A stretch of DNA of 64,000 bases from Denitrificimonas caeni DSM 24390 (GCF_000421765.1 NZ_ATXQ01000010.1:1-64000); one strand, 5' to 3'. Numbered from the stretch's first letter, positions 36,273-49,660 are shown. Notes: a model not told the origin generated them from the letters alone. Translations and numbers: made by a program.

Positions 36273-36728
36273 ATGCAATTTGTACCCGTAGCACAACTTC
36301 AAGATTATATTGGTAAAGACTTAGGTCACTCTGACTGGTTAAAAATCGATCAAAATCGCATTAATCAATTTGCTGACTGCACAGGCGATCAGCAATTTAT
36401 CCATGTTGATCCAGAAAAAGCCAAACACACACCTTTCGGTAGCACTATCGCGCATGGCTACTTATCGCTCTCACTGATACCAAAACTCAGCGAGGGCATC
36501 CTTGTTTTGCCTGAAGGCTTAAAAATGGCTATCAATTATGGCATGGACAGTTTGCGCTTTATTCAACCAGTACCCGTCAATTCTAACGTGCGCCTTGCCA
36601 TGACACTATTGGACGCCACTGAAAAAGCGCCCGGACAATGGCTCTTAAAAGCACGCGCGACCCTAGAGATTGAAGGCCAAACCAAACCTGCTTATGTTGC
36701 AGAAACGCTCACTTTATGTTTTGTCTAA
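36273..36728 (+). CDS. MaoC-like (R)-specific enoyl-CoA hydratase
   Basis: A 151-residue single hot-dog-fold hydratase that adds water to trans-2-enoyl-CoA, linking fatty-acid oxidation to hydroxyacyl-CoA pools. The hydratase-2 motif is CTGDQQFIHVDPEKA, keeping the catalytic aspartate and histidine but with QFIH where many relatives have NPIH. The next motif is FGSTIAHGYLSLSLIP. Context beside lrgAB suggests the PhaJ4 orthologue. A very strong ribosome-binding site, AAGGAGGAG, precedes the ATG. Confidence 0.88.
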   Translation: MQFVPVAQLQDYIGKDLGHSDWLKIDQNRINQFADCTGDQQFIHVDPEKAKHTPFGSTIAHGYLSLSLIPKLSEGILVLPEGLKMAINYGMDSLRFIQPVPVNSNVRLAMTLLDATEKAPGQWLLKARATLEIEGQTKPAYVAETLTLCFV

Positions 36729-36765
36729 TCTGGCTTTAAGTGAAAAAGACAAAATAACAGCCAAT

Positions 36766-36793
36766 AAAAAGCCCGCATTAAGCGGGCTTTTTA
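36766..36793. terminator. Two-way rho-independent terminator
   Basis: AAAAAGCCCGC, a five-base loop, then GCGGGCTTTTT form an 11-bp stem with A/T flanks that give a T-run in both directions. It serves the hydratase gene (plus) and rpmG (minus). Confidence 0.85.
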
Positions 36794-36812
36794 TACGAAG
36801 AGCAGCAATCAA

Positions 36813-36968
36813 TTACTTGATTTTGCCTTCTTTGTAGATCACGTGCTTACGCACAACTGGATCAAATTTCTTGATTTCCAGTTTATCAGGCGTAGTACGC
36901 TTGTTTTTATCAGTAGTGTAGAAGTGACCAGTACCAGCACTTGACACTAAACGGATTAAATCACGCAT
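36813..36968 (-). CDS. rpmG: 50S ribosomal protein L33
   Basis: A 51-residue ribosomal protein. Reading from the ATG at 36968 gives [19 protein letters not shown] and ends VIYKEGKIK before TAA. It lacks zinc-binding cysteine pairs, so it is the cysteine-free (C-) form. It lies 10 bases after rpmB in the usual rpmB-rpmG operon and ends at the strong terminator. Confidence 0.96.
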   Translation of the reverse strand: MRDLIRLVSSAGTGHFYTTDKNKRTTPDKLEIKKFDPVVRKHVIYKEGKIK

Positions 36969-36978
36969 GATGTTCCCC

Positions 36979-37215
36979 TTAAACTTTTAGGCCACGAGCA
37001 CGAAGCTCGGCCAATACTGTGTCGATTCCGCGCTTATCAATTACGCGCATGCCTTTTGCAGATAAACGCAAACGTACAAAACGGTTTTCGGTTTCTACCC
37101 AAAAACGGTGATGCTGCAAGTTTGGCAGGAAACGGCGACGGGTTTTGTTATTGGCGTGGGAAACTTTATTCCCTGTAACCGGACCCTTACCGGTTACTTG
37201 ACAAACTCTTGACAT
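36979..37215 (-). CDS. rpmB: 50S ribosomal protein L28
   Basis: A 78-residue ribosomal protein with the family start [20 protein letters not shown] and the basic stretch [17 protein letters not shown] precedes the ATG. The leader (37216-37473) contains a short hairpin (AACCCA-GCA-TGGGTT, 37233-37247) and otherwise no feature I can name. Paired with rpmG. Confidence 0.97.
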   Translation of the reverse strand: MSRVCQVTGKGPVTGNKVSHANNKTRRRFLPNLQHHRFWVETENRFVRLRLSAKGMRVIDKRGIDTVLAELRARGLKV

Positions 37216-37473
37216 ATCTCAGCCCTCATAAACCACATGCTCAACCCAGCATGGGTTGGCTGCTTTAAAACGTAATTGGATTCGTAGGTCGTTAAAAACA
37301 TGTTGGTTTTTATAACCTGCATATTATTACCTAGACTTCGCCAAGGAACAACAGCGACACAAAATATTGCGCCAAACTGGTTCTCTTAGAATCGAGCCGT
37401 GCTTTATAGCAGAAAGTAGCTAGCAGAGCAAGAATCGACTGATTTATATTCTTCAGAGCGAGCAGAGGAATTA

Positions 37474-38148
37474 TTACATCCAACCATTTTCAACCATCGA
37501 TAATGGCTCACCATCACCCACAATAAAATGATCCAAGACGCGTACATCAACCAATGCCAGCGCTTCCTTTAAACGCTCAGTCAAAATTTTATCAGCCTGA
37601 CTGGGCTCGGCGACACCGCTTGGATGGTTGTGGGTCAAAATCAATGCCGCAGCATTATTCGCCAGCGCACGCTTAACCACCTGCCGCGGATAAACGCTAG
37701 CACCATCAATAGTGCCATAAAATAATATTTCAAAGGCCAGCACCCGATGCTTAGTATCCAAAAACAGACAAGCAAAGACTTCATGCAACTCATGACGCAA
37801 TTTAGCTTTGAGAAAATCACGCACAGCTTGCGGACTTTCTAACGCGGATTCACGCTGAATGCTGGCGGCTAAATGCCTACGTCCCATTTCAAGAACCGCT
37901 TGCAACTGTGAGTACTTCGCCGGACCTAAACCTAAATGACTGGTAAAACTGCTTTGATCGGCCTCCAACAGTTGACGCAAACCACCAAAAGCACTGAGCA
38001 GATCACGCGCTAATTCCACTGCATTACGACCTTGCACGCCAGTACGCAGGAAAATAGCCAACAACTCTGCATCGGATAACACGTTAGCGCCATACTCCAA
38101 AAGGCGCTCCCGCGGTCTTTCATTAACCGGCCAACTTTGCATACTCAT
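37474..38148 (-). CDS. radC: RadC/JAB-domain protein
   Basis: A 224-residue protein with an N-terminal helix-hairpin-helix-like part (about residues 1-100; [13 protein letters not shown]) and a C-terminal JAB/MPN metalloprotease-like domain. The metal site [14 protein letters not shown] is complete. The historical link to DNA repair is doubtful and the true function is unknown. The start at 38148 (MSMQSWP) is chosen over an ATG six codons earlier. It is divergent from coaBC, as in Pseudomonas. Confidence 0.93.
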   Translation of the reverse strand: MSMQSWPVNERPRERLLEYGANVLSDAELLAIFLRTGVQGRNAVELARDLLSAFGGLRQLLEADQSSFTSHLGLGPAKYSQLQAVLEMGRRHLAASIQRESALESPQAVRDFLKAKLRHELHEVFACLFLDTKHRVLAFEILFYGTIDGASVYPRQVVKRALANNAAALILTHNHPSGVAEPSQADKILTERLKEALALVDVRVLDHFIVGDGEPLSMVENGWM

Positions 38149-38321
38149 AGACAGACTCCTTGTCATCTAATGGCGACAGCTGAACCATTCAGCCCAATAT
38201 TTTAAACCAATTCCTTAATGCGCGACCCTCTGCCTCTCAACCATCGGCTATGTTATCTTAGACAAGATTTCAAAATTGGCCACTTTCACCTCTTCCATAC
38301 ACTCGAACAACAGGCAGACCC

Positions 38322-39530
38322 ATGCAAAGGCTGTTTCAAAAACGCATCATTGTTGGCATTGGCGGCGGCATTGCAGCCTATAAAAGTGCAGAGTTAGTGC
38401 GTCGCTTGCGCGATCTAGGCGCTGAAGTGCATGTAGTTATGACCCGTGGTGCCCGCGAATTTATCACGCCGTTGACGCTACAAGCCTTATCTGGCAATCC
38501 TGTGCATGTGGATTTACTCGATCCAAATGCTGAAGCCGCGATGGGTCATATTGAACTGGCACGTTGGGCTGACTTAATTCTAGTCGCGCCCTGCACTGCT
38601 GACTTGATGTCGCGCCTCGTACAAGGCTCTGCCAATGACCTATTGACGACGCTGATTTTAGCTACGGACGCGCCAGTAGCACTGGCCCCGGCGATGAATC
38701 AAGCGATGTGGCATGACAGCGCCACCCAAGCCAACGCTGCCACCCTTAGCCAGCGCGGTTTTAAACTGCTCGGCCCAGGCGCGGGCGTACAAGCCTGCGG
38801 TGATATTGGTTTAGGTCGTATGCTCGAACCTGATCTTTTAGCGCAAAGCGCGGCAGACCTGTTTACTTACCAAGCGCTGACCGGCAAGCATGTTCTAATC
38901 ACTGCGGGACCGACTCGCGAAGACATTGACCCGGTCCGTTACATCACTAACCACAGTTCTGGAAAAATGGGTTTTAGCCTCGCCGAAGCGGCCGCTGAAG
39001 CAGGTGCACAAGTCACTTTAGTTTGCGGCCCAGTGCATCTACCCACACCTGATCGGGTTCAGCGCATTGACGTCAATAGCGCTCGCGACATGCTGGCGGC
39101 CTGCGAAGCAGCGATGCCGTGCGATATCTTGATTGCTGCCGCTGCCGTCGCCGATTACCGCCCAGAACTCAGCGCCGAACATAAATTAAAGAAAGACCCC
39201 AGCAGCGCTGATGGTTTAACCCTCAAGCTGATTCGTAACCCAGATATTTTGGCAACTTTAGCGCAGCGCGCCGATCGTCCATTTAGCGTTGGCTTTGCCG
39301 CAGAAACACAGAACCTGCTGGAATACGCTGCGCGTAAACTGCACGATAAAAATCTAGACCTGATTGTTGCCAATGATGTCGCCAACAGCGCCATTGGTTT
39401 TAACAGTGATGACAACGCCATCACTGTAATTGATCGCCAACAGCAGCAAACTTCATTCGCACAGACCAGCAAAAGTAAAATTGCTCGCCAGCTGATTGCA
39501 TTTATCGCCACCCACACGAACAAGGTTTAA
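38322..39530 (+). CDS. coaBC: Bifunctional phosphopantothenoylcysteine decarboxylase / synthase
   Basis: A 402-residue flavoenzyme for two successive steps of coenzyme A synthesis. The N-terminal CoaC domain (1-190) has the flavin-binding [16 protein letters not shown], the active-site histidine in [10 protein letters not shown] and the substrate-recognition motif [15 protein letters not shown]. The C-terminal CoaB domain has [15 protein letters not shown] and the catalytic-lysine motif HKLKKDP. dut follows two bases after the stop. Confidence 0.97.
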   Translation: MQRLFQKRIIVGIGGGIAAYKSAELVRRLRDLGAEVHVVMTRGAREFITPLTLQALSGNPVHVDLLDPNAEAAMGHIELARWADLILVAPCTADLMSRLVQGSANDLLTTLILATDAPVALAPAMNQAMWHDSATQANAATLSQRGFKLLGPGAGVQACGDIGLGRMLEPDLLAQSAADLFTYQALTGKHVLITAGPTREDIDPVRYITNHSSGKMGFSLAEAAAEAGAQVTLVCGPVHLPTPDRVQRIDVNSARDMLAACEAAMPCDILIAAAAVADYRPELSAEHKLKKDPSSADGLTLKLIRNPDILATLAQRADRPFSVGFAAETQNLLEYAARKLHDKNLDLIVANDVANSAIGFNSDDNAITVIDRQQQQTSFAQTSKSKIARQLIAFIATHTNKV

Positions 39531-39532
39531 AT

Positions 39533-39985
39533 ATGCGCCGCATCCAAGCTCAAATTCTCGACTCACGCCTTGGCACTGAGTTTCCTTTACCTGAATACGC
39601 CACCAAGGGCTCTGCTGGTCTTGATTTGCGCGCCATGCTCAACGAAGACTTGCAGCTTGAGCCAGGGCAAACCGTATTGATTCCAACCGGCCTGGCAATT
39701 TACATTGAAGACCCAAGCCTTGCCGCAATGATTTTGCCTCGTTCTGGACTGGGACATAAACACGGTATTGTGTTGGGTAATTTAGTAGGATTAATCGATT
39801 CAGATTATCAAGGTCAGCTGCAAATCTCTTGCTGGAATCGCGGCTCGAGTAGCTTCACTATTACCCCTGGTGATCGCATTGCACAACTGGTCTTAGTACC
39901 AGTGATCCAAGCACAATTAGACATCACTGATAACTTTATGGAAAGTGAGCGCGCCGCTGGTGGCTTTGGCCATACAGGCAAATAA
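39533..39985 (+). CDS. dut: Deoxyuridine 5'-triphosphate nucleotidohydrolase
   Basis: A 150-residue trimeric dUTPase that removes dUTP and supplies dUMP for thymidylate synthesis. All five motifs are present in order: [37 protein letters not shown], and the C-terminal [12 protein letters not shown] arm. Tightly linked to coaBC, a conserved order. Confidence 0.97.
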   Translation: MRRIQAQILDSRLGTEFPLPEYATKGSAGLDLRAMLNEDLQLEPGQTVLIPTGLAIYIEDPSLAAMILPRSGLGHKHGIVLGNLVGLIDSDYQGQLQISCWNRGSSSFTITPGDRIAQLVLVPVIQAQLDITDNFMESERAAGGFGHTGK

Positions 39986-40029
39986 CTATTCGGCATTCAC
40001 CCGCAGGTCAGGCTGCCGCAGGAGGCACA

Positions 40030-43547
<3,518 letters not shown>

Positions 43548-43586
43548 TCGCGCAGAGCGCAGCAAGTACATCAAGTTGTCACTGAT

Positions 43587-43620
43587 ACGCCCGCACTCAA
43601 GAGGCGGGCGTTATTCTTTA
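43587..43620 (+). terminator. Rho-independent terminator after argB
   Basis: ACGCCCGC (43587-43594) pairs with GCGGGCGT (43604-43611) across a nine-base loop and is followed by TATTCTTTA. It sits between argB and the convergent aminomutase gene. Confidence 0.75.
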
Positions 43621-43633
43621 ACACTCCGAGTAT

Positions 43634-44998
43634 TTAGCTTTCAGCATTGCACATGGCGTTATATTCATCGGTAAAGAAGAACTTCTCTTCACCAAATGCC
43701 GGCACTAAGTCATCAAACCAAGTTGCGTTTTCATCGTATTTAGCAAAGAAGGTTTTCTGTACCCAGTCAGGATTACGGCCCTGAATAAAGCGCAGCACAA
43801 AAACTTTCTCACCGTTGAACTCCATCACACTCTGAATTTCAACTTTGCCTGGACCTGCACTCATTGAAGGTCCGCGAGCCGTACGGCCAAGACCAGAGAC
43901 TTGCTGCATAGCTTCGCGATAGATCTCATAGGCGCGCACCAAAGGCACTTCAAAGTAACGCTTCGCACCGGTATCACGCTCAACAAACATGTAGTACGGA
44001 ATCAAACCAAGACGAACTTGCGTGCGCCACATACGCACCCAGACATCGGCATCATCGTTAATATGTTGTACCAGTGGTGCTTGCGTGCGAATCACCGCAC
44101 CCGTGGCACGAATACGACGAATTGCTTCGCGCACAATCGGTGTTTCCATCTCACGCCAATGGTTAAAGTGCGCCATGATCGCCACATGTTTGCCAGCTTT
44201 GACCAGCTTAGTAAAGAGCTTCAGTAAACCGGCGGCGTCATCGTCAGTAACAAAACGCTGGGGCCAAAACGTCAGCGCTTTAGTACCAATGCGCACCGTC
44301 TGTAAGTGCTCAAGCTCAGGCTGCAACAATGGCTCAAGGTAACTTTCCAGATGGCGGGTTTTCATAACCATCGGATCACCACCGGTGATCAACAGATCAG
44401 TGATGTTTTTATCTTGAGCTAAATAGCGGTGTAATGACGCAGCTTCATTGCTGGCAAAACGCAGTTCTTTATCGCCGACAAACTGTGCCCAACGGAAACA
44501 GAAGGTACAGTAGCTATGACACACTTGCCCCTGACTGGGAAAGAACAGCACTGTCTCACGGTACTTATGCTGCATTCCGTCTAAAGGCTTGCCGTCCAGC
44601 ATCGGCACGTTCATTTCTTGCTGGCCGGCTGGATGCGGATTTAAGCGCGCCTGAATCTCACGGGCAAGCAGAGTGATCTCTGCGCGCGGTAATTCATCAC
44701 GTAAGGCTTGCGCCATCAAATCATAATCAGCAGGTTCTAGCATGCCGCGCTGTGGGAAGGTCAACTGAAAGATCGGATCATTGGGCACATTATCCCAATC
44801 GATCAATTCATCAATCACATACTGGTTCACACGAAACGGCAGCACACTGGCGACCACTCGCATTTCAAAACGCTGCTCTGCGGATAACTTTTGCAGCGGT
44901 TCAATTTTATCAAACTGACGGTCGGTATAAACCTGGAACCGTGTATTTTCTGTAAAGCCTTCATCGCTTAGAGGCATTATTTTTATAGATTGAGTCAT
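43634..44998 (-). CDS. KamA-family radical SAM aminomutase (lysine 2,3-aminomutase-like)
   Basis: A 454-residue radical SAM, PLP-dependent enzyme. The iron-sulfur motif C160-x3-C164-x2-C167 is in QVCHSYCTFCFRW. A lysine in the segment SAGPGKVEIQS is the likely PLP attachment site. Radical SAM glycine and acidic motifs are present (DLLITGGDPMV). It is longer than EpmB (about 340 residues), so a role in EF-P lysylation is unlikely. Lysine to beta-lysine conversion is the default for the family, but glutamate or arginine could be the substrate. No beta-lysine acetyltransferase (ablB) is adjacent. The gene is alone behind a hairpin-rich leader. Confidence 0.8.
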   Translation of the reverse strand: MTQSIKIMPLSDEGFTENTRFQVYTDRQFDKIEPLQKLSAEQRFEMRVVASVLPFRVNQYVIDELIDWDNVPNDPIFQLTFPQRGMLEPADYDLMAQALRDELPRAEITLLAREIQARLNPHPAGQQEMNVPMLDGKPLDGMQHKYRETVLFFPSQGQVCHSYCTFCFRWAQFVGDKELRFASNEAASLHRYLAQDKNITDLLITGGDPMVMKTRHLESYLEPLLQPELEHLQTVRIGTKALTFWPQRFVTDDDAAGLLKLFTKLVKAGKHVAIMAHFNHWREMETPIVREAIRRIRATGAVIRTQAPLVQHINDDADVWVRMWRTQVRLGLIPYYMFVERDTGAKRYFEVPLVRAYEIYREAMQQVSGLGRTARGPSMSAGPGKVEIQSVMEFNGEKVFVLRFIQGRNPDWVQKTFFAKYDENATWFDDLVPAFGEEKFFFTDEYNAMCNAES

Positions 44999-45074
44999 GG
45001 CTACTCTCCACTCGTTGCAGGATCAGCACTACTTAAAGCCTAGAGGCTTATTCTGAGCCCGCTTGTTGGGGGTA

Positions 45075-45230
45075 TTCCCTAAGGGAAAAAGATAGCTACA
45101 AATAAGTAGCATTAAGCTACGATTAAGTACGCTAATACACGGCCTAATCGTCATAAAGGGATGAGAAGATCACTTCTCAAGGTGTCGGACTTGGTCCGAA
45201 AAGGGGTGGCCGCCTTACTAAAAGTAGGCC
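45075..45230. other. Hairpin-rich intergenic region before the aminomutase gene
   Basis: The 276-bp gap between the DUF4124 gene and the aminomutase gene has no ORF but several inverted repeats: TTCCCTAAGGGAA (45075-45087), TGAGAAG/CTTCTCA (45162-45179), TCGGAC/GTCCGA (45185-45199), and a bulged stem around 45209-45230. It may be a structured leader, a small RNA or stacked operators. I recognise no known riboswitch. Confidence 0.4.
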
Positions 45231-45274
45231 AAGACTACGGTATTTTTCAATAACGCTCAATTAATTAATGTGAC

Positions 45275-45877
45275 TTACTTCCCTTCAAGCAATTCAGTTA
45301 AGCGCAGTTTGTCCCGAGCAAATGTGTTTTCCAGCTGTTTTCTGCTGTCCATATAACGCTCGATTTGCTGCTGTAAACGCTGCTCATCGACACTCACTTC
45401 TTCAATTTGCTTAAGCACGTTAGCCGGTACCTGACGGCCTGCACGCTCTTGACTTGCGGCCTGCCGTTGCAGGTCGCTCTTTAAGCTCCTAGTGGAAAGT
45501 AAATTGCCTCGAGCAATACTAATCTGCCCGTCAATGTCAGCAATTTTACGATCACGAGCACGGTCAATATCTTCAATGCGGGTGTAAAGCCTTAACAGCT
45601 GGCGATCTGATTTTGCTTGCTCTTGATCAGCCTGCATCTTTTTATATTCTTCAGGGGTTGGCGCACGCGGAATCACACGCAACACTCGGCCTTGCTCACT
45701 CAGCACTTCATAACCGTTACCGATTAAGTTTGCAGGTATGCCTTGTCGACTAATCACCGTAATACCACGCTCATCGGTATAGCGATAATACTCAACTACC
45801 TTATCAACGGCATAAGATACGCCAGAGGCTAAAACCCCTAGCGCGAGCAAACAATAAACTGGGCCGCGTAACCGCAT
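45275..45877 (-). CDS. DUF4124 domain-containing exported protein
   Basis: A 200-residue protein. A signal segment (VYCLLALGVLASGVSYA) precedes the DUF4124 domain (about residues 25-65), recognised by VVEYYRYTDERGITVIS. The remainder is a long charged helical region with likely coiled coil (about residues 75-195, rich in Q, R, E and L). Function is unknown; the domain is common in pseudomonad envelope proteins. Downstream of pyrE on the same strand with a 47-base gap. Confidence 0.8.
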   Translation of the reverse strand: MRLRGPVYCLLALGVLASGVSYAVDKVVEYYRYTDERGITVISRQGIPANLIGNGYEVLSEQGRVLRVIPRAPTPEEYKKMQADQEQAKSDRQLLRLYTRIEDIDRARDRKIADIDGQISIARGNLLSTRSLKSDLQRQAASQERAGRQVPANVLKQIEEVSVDEQRLQQQIERYMDSRKQLENTFARDKLRLTELLEGK

Positions 45878-45924
45878 CGCTAAACTCCTTGAAGATATCG
45901 GTAACTCATGAAAAGCACATACAA

Positions 45925-46566
45925 TTAAATGCCATAGTCCTCGCGGTAGCGCTCTACTGCTGGCAAATATTGTTTTAATTCAGTGCTTTCTGCTAAATAC
46001 TCTAACACTTGCTGCAAAGATACAATGCTTATCACTGGCATATTGAAATCACGTTCAACTTCTTGAATCGCCGACAATGCGCCCGTACCCCGTTCTTGAC
46101 GGTCTAAAGCAATTAAAACGCCTGCCGCTTGAGCACCTTGATTATTAATAATGTGCATGACTTCACGTATCGCGGTACCTGCGGTAATCACATCATCAAC
46201 AATAACCACCTTGCCGGCTAAAGGTGCACCAACGAGCGTGCCACCCTCGCCGTGATCTTTGGCTTCTTTACGATTAAAGCACCAAGGCGTATCACGCTGA
46301 TGATGCTCAGCTAATGCGACAGCTGTTGTCGCAGCTAAAGGAATACCTTTATAAGCAGGACCAAACACCACATCGTAAGACAAACCGCTATCCACTAAAG
46401 CTTGCGCGTAAAAACGACCTAACTTAGCTAGAGCTAAACCAGAGTCAAATAATCCCGCATTAAAGAAATAAGGACTTACTCGCCCTGACTTCAAGGTAAA
46501 CTCGCCAAAGCGCAAAACACCACGCTCCAGTGCGAATTTAATAAACTCTCGTTGATATGCTTGCAT
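45925..46566 (-). CDS. pyrE: Orotate phosphoribosyltransferase
   Basis: A 213-residue enzyme joining orotate to PRPP in UMP synthesis. The PRPP-binding signature is [16 protein letters not shown] (about residues 120-135), with the catalytic lysine-rich loop [13 protein letters not shown] before it. Divergent from crc across 82 bases, the same arrangement as in P. aeruginosa. Confidence 0.97.
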   Translation of the reverse strand: MQAYQREFIKFALERGVLRFGEFTLKSGRVSPYFFNAGLFDSGLALAKLGRFYAQALVDSGLSYDVVFGPAYKGIPLAATTAVALAEHHQRDTPWCFNRKEAKDHGEGGTLVGAPLAGKVVIVDDVITAGTAIREVMHIINNQGAQAAGVLIALDRQERGTGALSAIQEVERDFNMPVISIVSLQQVLEYLAESTELKQYLPAVERYREDYGI

Positions 46567-46648
46567 AAAGGTGTCCTTAGCGCGTTTGACTTAGCCAATT
46601 TAAAGTACGTTCGGTATGATACACAAAGAATTTTTCTAGGGGCTATCC

Positions 46649-47428
46649 ATGCGTGTTATTAGTATAAATGTGAACGGGATTCACAGCGCTATTGAACAGG
46701 GCCTATTTGATTGGTTAGCGGCCCAAAATGCTGATGTTATTTGCCTACAAGACACCCGTGCCAGCGCTTACGAAATGGAAGCGCCAGAGGTACAACTATA
46801 CGGCTACTTCTGCTACGCCTGCGACGCCGAGCAACCAGAGCAAGGCGGCGTAGCAATTTACACGCGTATTCAGCCAAAAGCCATTATAACCAGCCTCGGT
46901 TTTGAATCTTCAGATCGTTATGGCCGCTACATTCAAGCCGACTTTGATAAGGTGAGCATTGCCAGCGTGCTGATGCCGTCTGGGCATAAAGACGATGCCG
47001 AACTTAACCAAAAGTTTAAATTGATGGATGATTTGGCGCGCTATCTGGATAAACAACGTCGCAAACGCCGTGACTACATCTATTGCGCGTCGCTGTACAT
47101 CGCTCACAATAAACTTGATGTTAAGCACTGGCGCGACTGCCAACAAGATGCAGGATTTTTATCACCTGAACGTAACTGGATGGATGAAATTATCGGCACT
47201 ATGGGTTATGTCGATGCGTTACGTGAAGTCAATCGCGAAGGTGAACTGTACAGTTGGTGGGCAGATAGTGAACAAGCAGAGTTGCTCAATCTTGGCTGGC
47301 GTTTTGATTACCAATTGCTGACCCAAGGAATGCGTCGCACCGTGCGTAGCGCCAAGCTATCAAGACAGCCGCGCTTTTCACAGCATGCGCCGTTTAGCGT
47401 TGATTATGATTGGGTGCTCAGCGTTTAG
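46649..47428 (+). CDS. crc: Catabolite repression control protein Crc
   Basis: A 259-residue protein of the exonuclease/endonuclease/phosphatase fold. It starts MRVISINVNGIHSAIEQGL and has the ICLQDTRAS strand. In Pseudomonas Crc has no proven nuclease activity and acts with Hfq to block translation of catabolic mRNAs. Its presence next to pyrE is a strong pseudomonad marker. A good two-way terminator follows. Confidence 0.94.
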   Translation: MRVISINVNGIHSAIEQGLFDWLAAQNADVICLQDTRASAYEMEAPEVQLYGYFCYACDAEQPEQGGVAIYTRIQPKAIITSLGFESSDRYGRYIQADFDKVSIASVLMPSGHKDDAELNQKFKLMDDLARYLDKQRRKRRDYIYCASLYIAHNKLDVKHWRDCQQDAGFLSPERNWMDEIIGTMGYVDALREVNREGELYSWWADSEQAELLNLGWRFDYQLLTQGMRRTVRSAKLSRQPRFSQHAPFSVDYDWVLSV

Positions 47429-47437
47429 ATTCAGAAT

Positions 47438-47470
47438 GAATAACACAGGCTTTCTTCTCCTGTGTTATTC
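47438..47470. terminator. Two-way terminator between crc and DUF4870 gene
   Basis: GAATAACACAGG (47438-47449) pairs exactly with CCTGTGTTATTC (47459-47470), a 12-bp stem with a nine-base loop. It lies between convergent genes. Confidence 0.7.
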
Positions 47471-47494
47471 AAACCTGAAACCGTCAGTCGTTTG

Positions 47495-47872
47495 CTACTT
47501 AATAAAACGAATGGTCATCGGATAACGGTAAGCCACACCATCATTGGCCTTTACACCGGCAATAATAGTAAAAATCAGCCAAACCAGAACAAGCACCGGA
47601 AACAGCAAAGCGCCAATCACAACAAACATCAGCATAAAGCACACCATTGCTGCAATCGCGATAGTGATCTGAAAGTTAACCGCTTCCTTACCGTTTTTCT
47701 CAACGAACGGATCAACATCTTTTTTCAACTGCCAAACCAATAGCGGTCCAACAATACTGCCGAACGGGATAATAAAACCTGCCAAAGCTGCTAAATGAGC
47801 AAACATCGCCCATTGCTTAGCTTCGGCGTTTGGTCCCTGTACTGGAACGTTAACTTGCTCATCCATCATCAC
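47495..47872 (-). CDS. DUF4870 membrane protein
   Basis: A 125-residue protein of the DUF4870 family. After a hydrophilic N-terminus come KQWAMFAHLAALAGFIIPFG, a loop with VWQLKKDVDPFVEKNGKEAVNFQ, and two further membrane segments. The family is widespread in bacteria and has no known function. It follows rph by 23 bases on the same strand and may be co-transcribed. ATG could be either of the first methionines. Confidence 0.85.
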   Translation of the reverse strand: MMMDEQVNVPVQGPNAEAKQWAMFAHLAALAGFIIPFGSIVGPLLVWQLKKDVDPFVEKNGKEAVNFQITIAIAAMVCFMLMFVVIGALLFPVLVLVWLIFTIIAGVKANDGVAYRYPMTIRFIK

Positions 47873-47895
47873 TCTCCTTGCACTATTATTATTTT

Positions 47896-48621
47896 TTAAT
47901 TGTCTTGCAGTGCCGCTTGCTGCAACGCAAACAGCTCACGCACACCTTTATCAGCCAAGGCTAACATGGCATTTAATTGCTCTGAGCCAAAGGGCGCGCC
48001 TTCAGCAGTACCTTGTATTTCGATAAAACCGCCCGCGTCAGTCATCACCACGTTTAGATCTGTCTCGGCCGTTGAATCTTCTGGGTAATCTAAATCTAGC
48101 ACAGGCACATCTTTATAAATGCCAACCGATACGGCAGCAATCATTTGCTTGAGTGGCGAGCCGTTTTTGAGCATTTTGCGCTCTTTCATGACCTCTAAAG
48201 CATCCACTAGAGCAACCATCGCACCGGTGATTGAGGCCGTACGCGTACCACCGTCTGCTTGGATTACATCGCAGTCAACATACAGAGTGTTTTCGCCAAG
48301 CTTAGTCATATCCAGCGCAGCGCGCAGTGAACGACCAATCAAACGTTGAATTTCTAAAGTGCGTCCGCCTTGCTTACCGCTGCTGGCCTCGCGGCGCGTG
48401 CGATCGCCGGTGGCGCGTGGCAGCATGCCGTATTCAGCAGTTAACCAACCTTGTCCTTGGCCCTTTAAAAAACGCGGCACACCATTTTCCACGCTGACCG
48501 TACAAATCACTTTGGTATTGCCAAACTCAACCAACACTGAACCTTCAGCGTGGCAAGTAAAGTTACGGGTGATACGCACAGCACGTAGTTGATCGAGTTC
48601 GCGGCCACTAGGACGAGTCAT
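47896..48621 (-). CDS. rph: Ribonuclease PH
   Basis: A 241-residue phosphorolytic 3'-5' exonuclease that trims tRNA 3' ends. Typical segments are [17 protein letters not shown] at the start, [31 protein letters not shown] and [18 protein letters not shown] with phosphate-binding residues. Unlike the truncated gene of E. coli K-12, it is full length. The pyrE-crc-rph-yicC neighbourhood is pseudomonad-like. Divergent from yicC. Confidence 0.97.
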   Translation of the reverse strand: MTRPSGRELDQLRAVRITRNFTCHAEGSVLVEFGNTKVICTVSVENGVPRFLKGQGQGWLTAEYGMLPRATGDRTRREASSGKQGGRTLEIQRLIGRSLRAALDMTKLGENTLYVDCDVIQADGGTRTASITGAMVALVDALEVMKERKMLKNGSPLKQMIAAVSVGIYKDVPVLDLDYPEDSTAETDLNVVMTDAGGFIEIQGTAEGAPFGSEQLNAMLALADKGVRELFALQQAALQDN

Positions 48622-48756
48622 TGAAAATTCCTGTCAGTAAAAATGAATAAAGCATTATAGGGGTAGAAACCCATAACTTCTGCATTGTAAGCACAAGCGG
48701 GTTAAATATTCGCTACAATCAACGCATTATTTACGCCGCTTATTTTGGAGAATCCT

Positions 48757-49620
48757 ATGGTTCACAGCATGACAGCATTTGCTCGTGTCGAACACAACAG
48801 CTCTTTCGGCACGCTCAGCTGGGAGCTTCGCTCGGTCAACCATCGGTATTTAGAGCCGCATTTGCGCCTACCCGACAGCCTACGCGGGGTCGAAGGCACA
48901 GTGCGCGAAGCACTGCGTAACGGTTTGTCACGTGGCAAGGTTGAGTGCACCCTAAAACTCACCGAGTCAGCCAGCGAGCAGAGTTTGCAAGTCAACCAAG
49001 CGCGCGCGCAGCAATTGATTGAAGCCGCGCAACAGATCGCCGCAGGCATCAAGCAACCGGCCGCCATCAATCCTCTGGAAGTCCTAGCCTGGCCAGGCGT
49101 GCTGAGCACTCAATCCATCGATGGCCAAGCGCTCAATAGCGCCGCAGTTGAACTCTTTACCAGCGCTCTGCAGCAACTCAAAGAAAGCCGCGCTCGCGAA
49201 GGTGCAGACCTCGCCCGTTTAATCAGCGAGCGTCTCGACACCATCCAAACTGAAGTCAGCGTGCTGCGCGAACTGGTGCCGCAAATGTTGGAACTGCAGC
49301 GCCAGAAAATCCTTACCCGTTGCCAAGAAATGCAAGTTGAAATCGATCCGCAGCGTCTCGAACAAGAGCTCGTGCTACTGGCGCAGAAAAGCGATGTCGC
49401 CGAAGAACTCGATCGCCTCGCCACTCATATCAGCGAAGTACACCGCGTCCTCAAAGCTGGCGGCGCAATCGGTCGACGCTTAGATTTTCTCATGCAAGAG
49501 CTCAACCGCGAAGCCAACACCCTTGGATCAAAAGCGATTGACCCACGCTCGACGCAAGCGGCAGTGAATATTAAGGTTTTAATCGAACAAATGAGGGAGC
49601 AGGTGCAGAATATCGAATAA
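48757..49620 (+). CDS. yicC: YicC/YloC family endoribonuclease
   Basis: A 287-residue protein with the family start VHSMTAFARVE and end AVNIKVLIEQMREQVQNIE. Members of the family have been reported to act as endoribonucleases on small RNAs. The ATG at 48757 follows GGAG with good spacing; four earlier codons are open. In P. aeruginosa gmk follows; here the conserved order ends and the accessory island begins. Confidence 0.93.
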   Translation: MVHSMTAFARVEHNSSFGTLSWELRSVNHRYLEPHLRLPDSLRGVEGTVREALRNGLSRGKVECTLKLTESASEQSLQVNQARAQQLIEAAQQIAAGIKQPAAINPLEVLAWPGVLSTQSIDGQALNSAAVELFTSALQQLKESRAREGADLARLISERLDTIQTEVSVLRELVPQMLELQRQKILTRCQEMQVEIDPQRLEQELVLLAQKSDVAEELDRLATHISEVHRVLKAGGAIGRRLDFLMQELNREANTLGSKAIDPRSTQAAVNIKVLIEQMREQVQNIE

Positions 49621-49660
49621 CAGACTCAACCTGTTATGTTGTACGTAGGACACTAAGCCC

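Noticed and set aside
43634-44998. EpmB (EF-P lysine aminomutase)
   Set aside because: The protein is over 100 residues longer than EpmB and has an N-terminal region like the stand-alone aminomutases; epmA and efp are not nearby.
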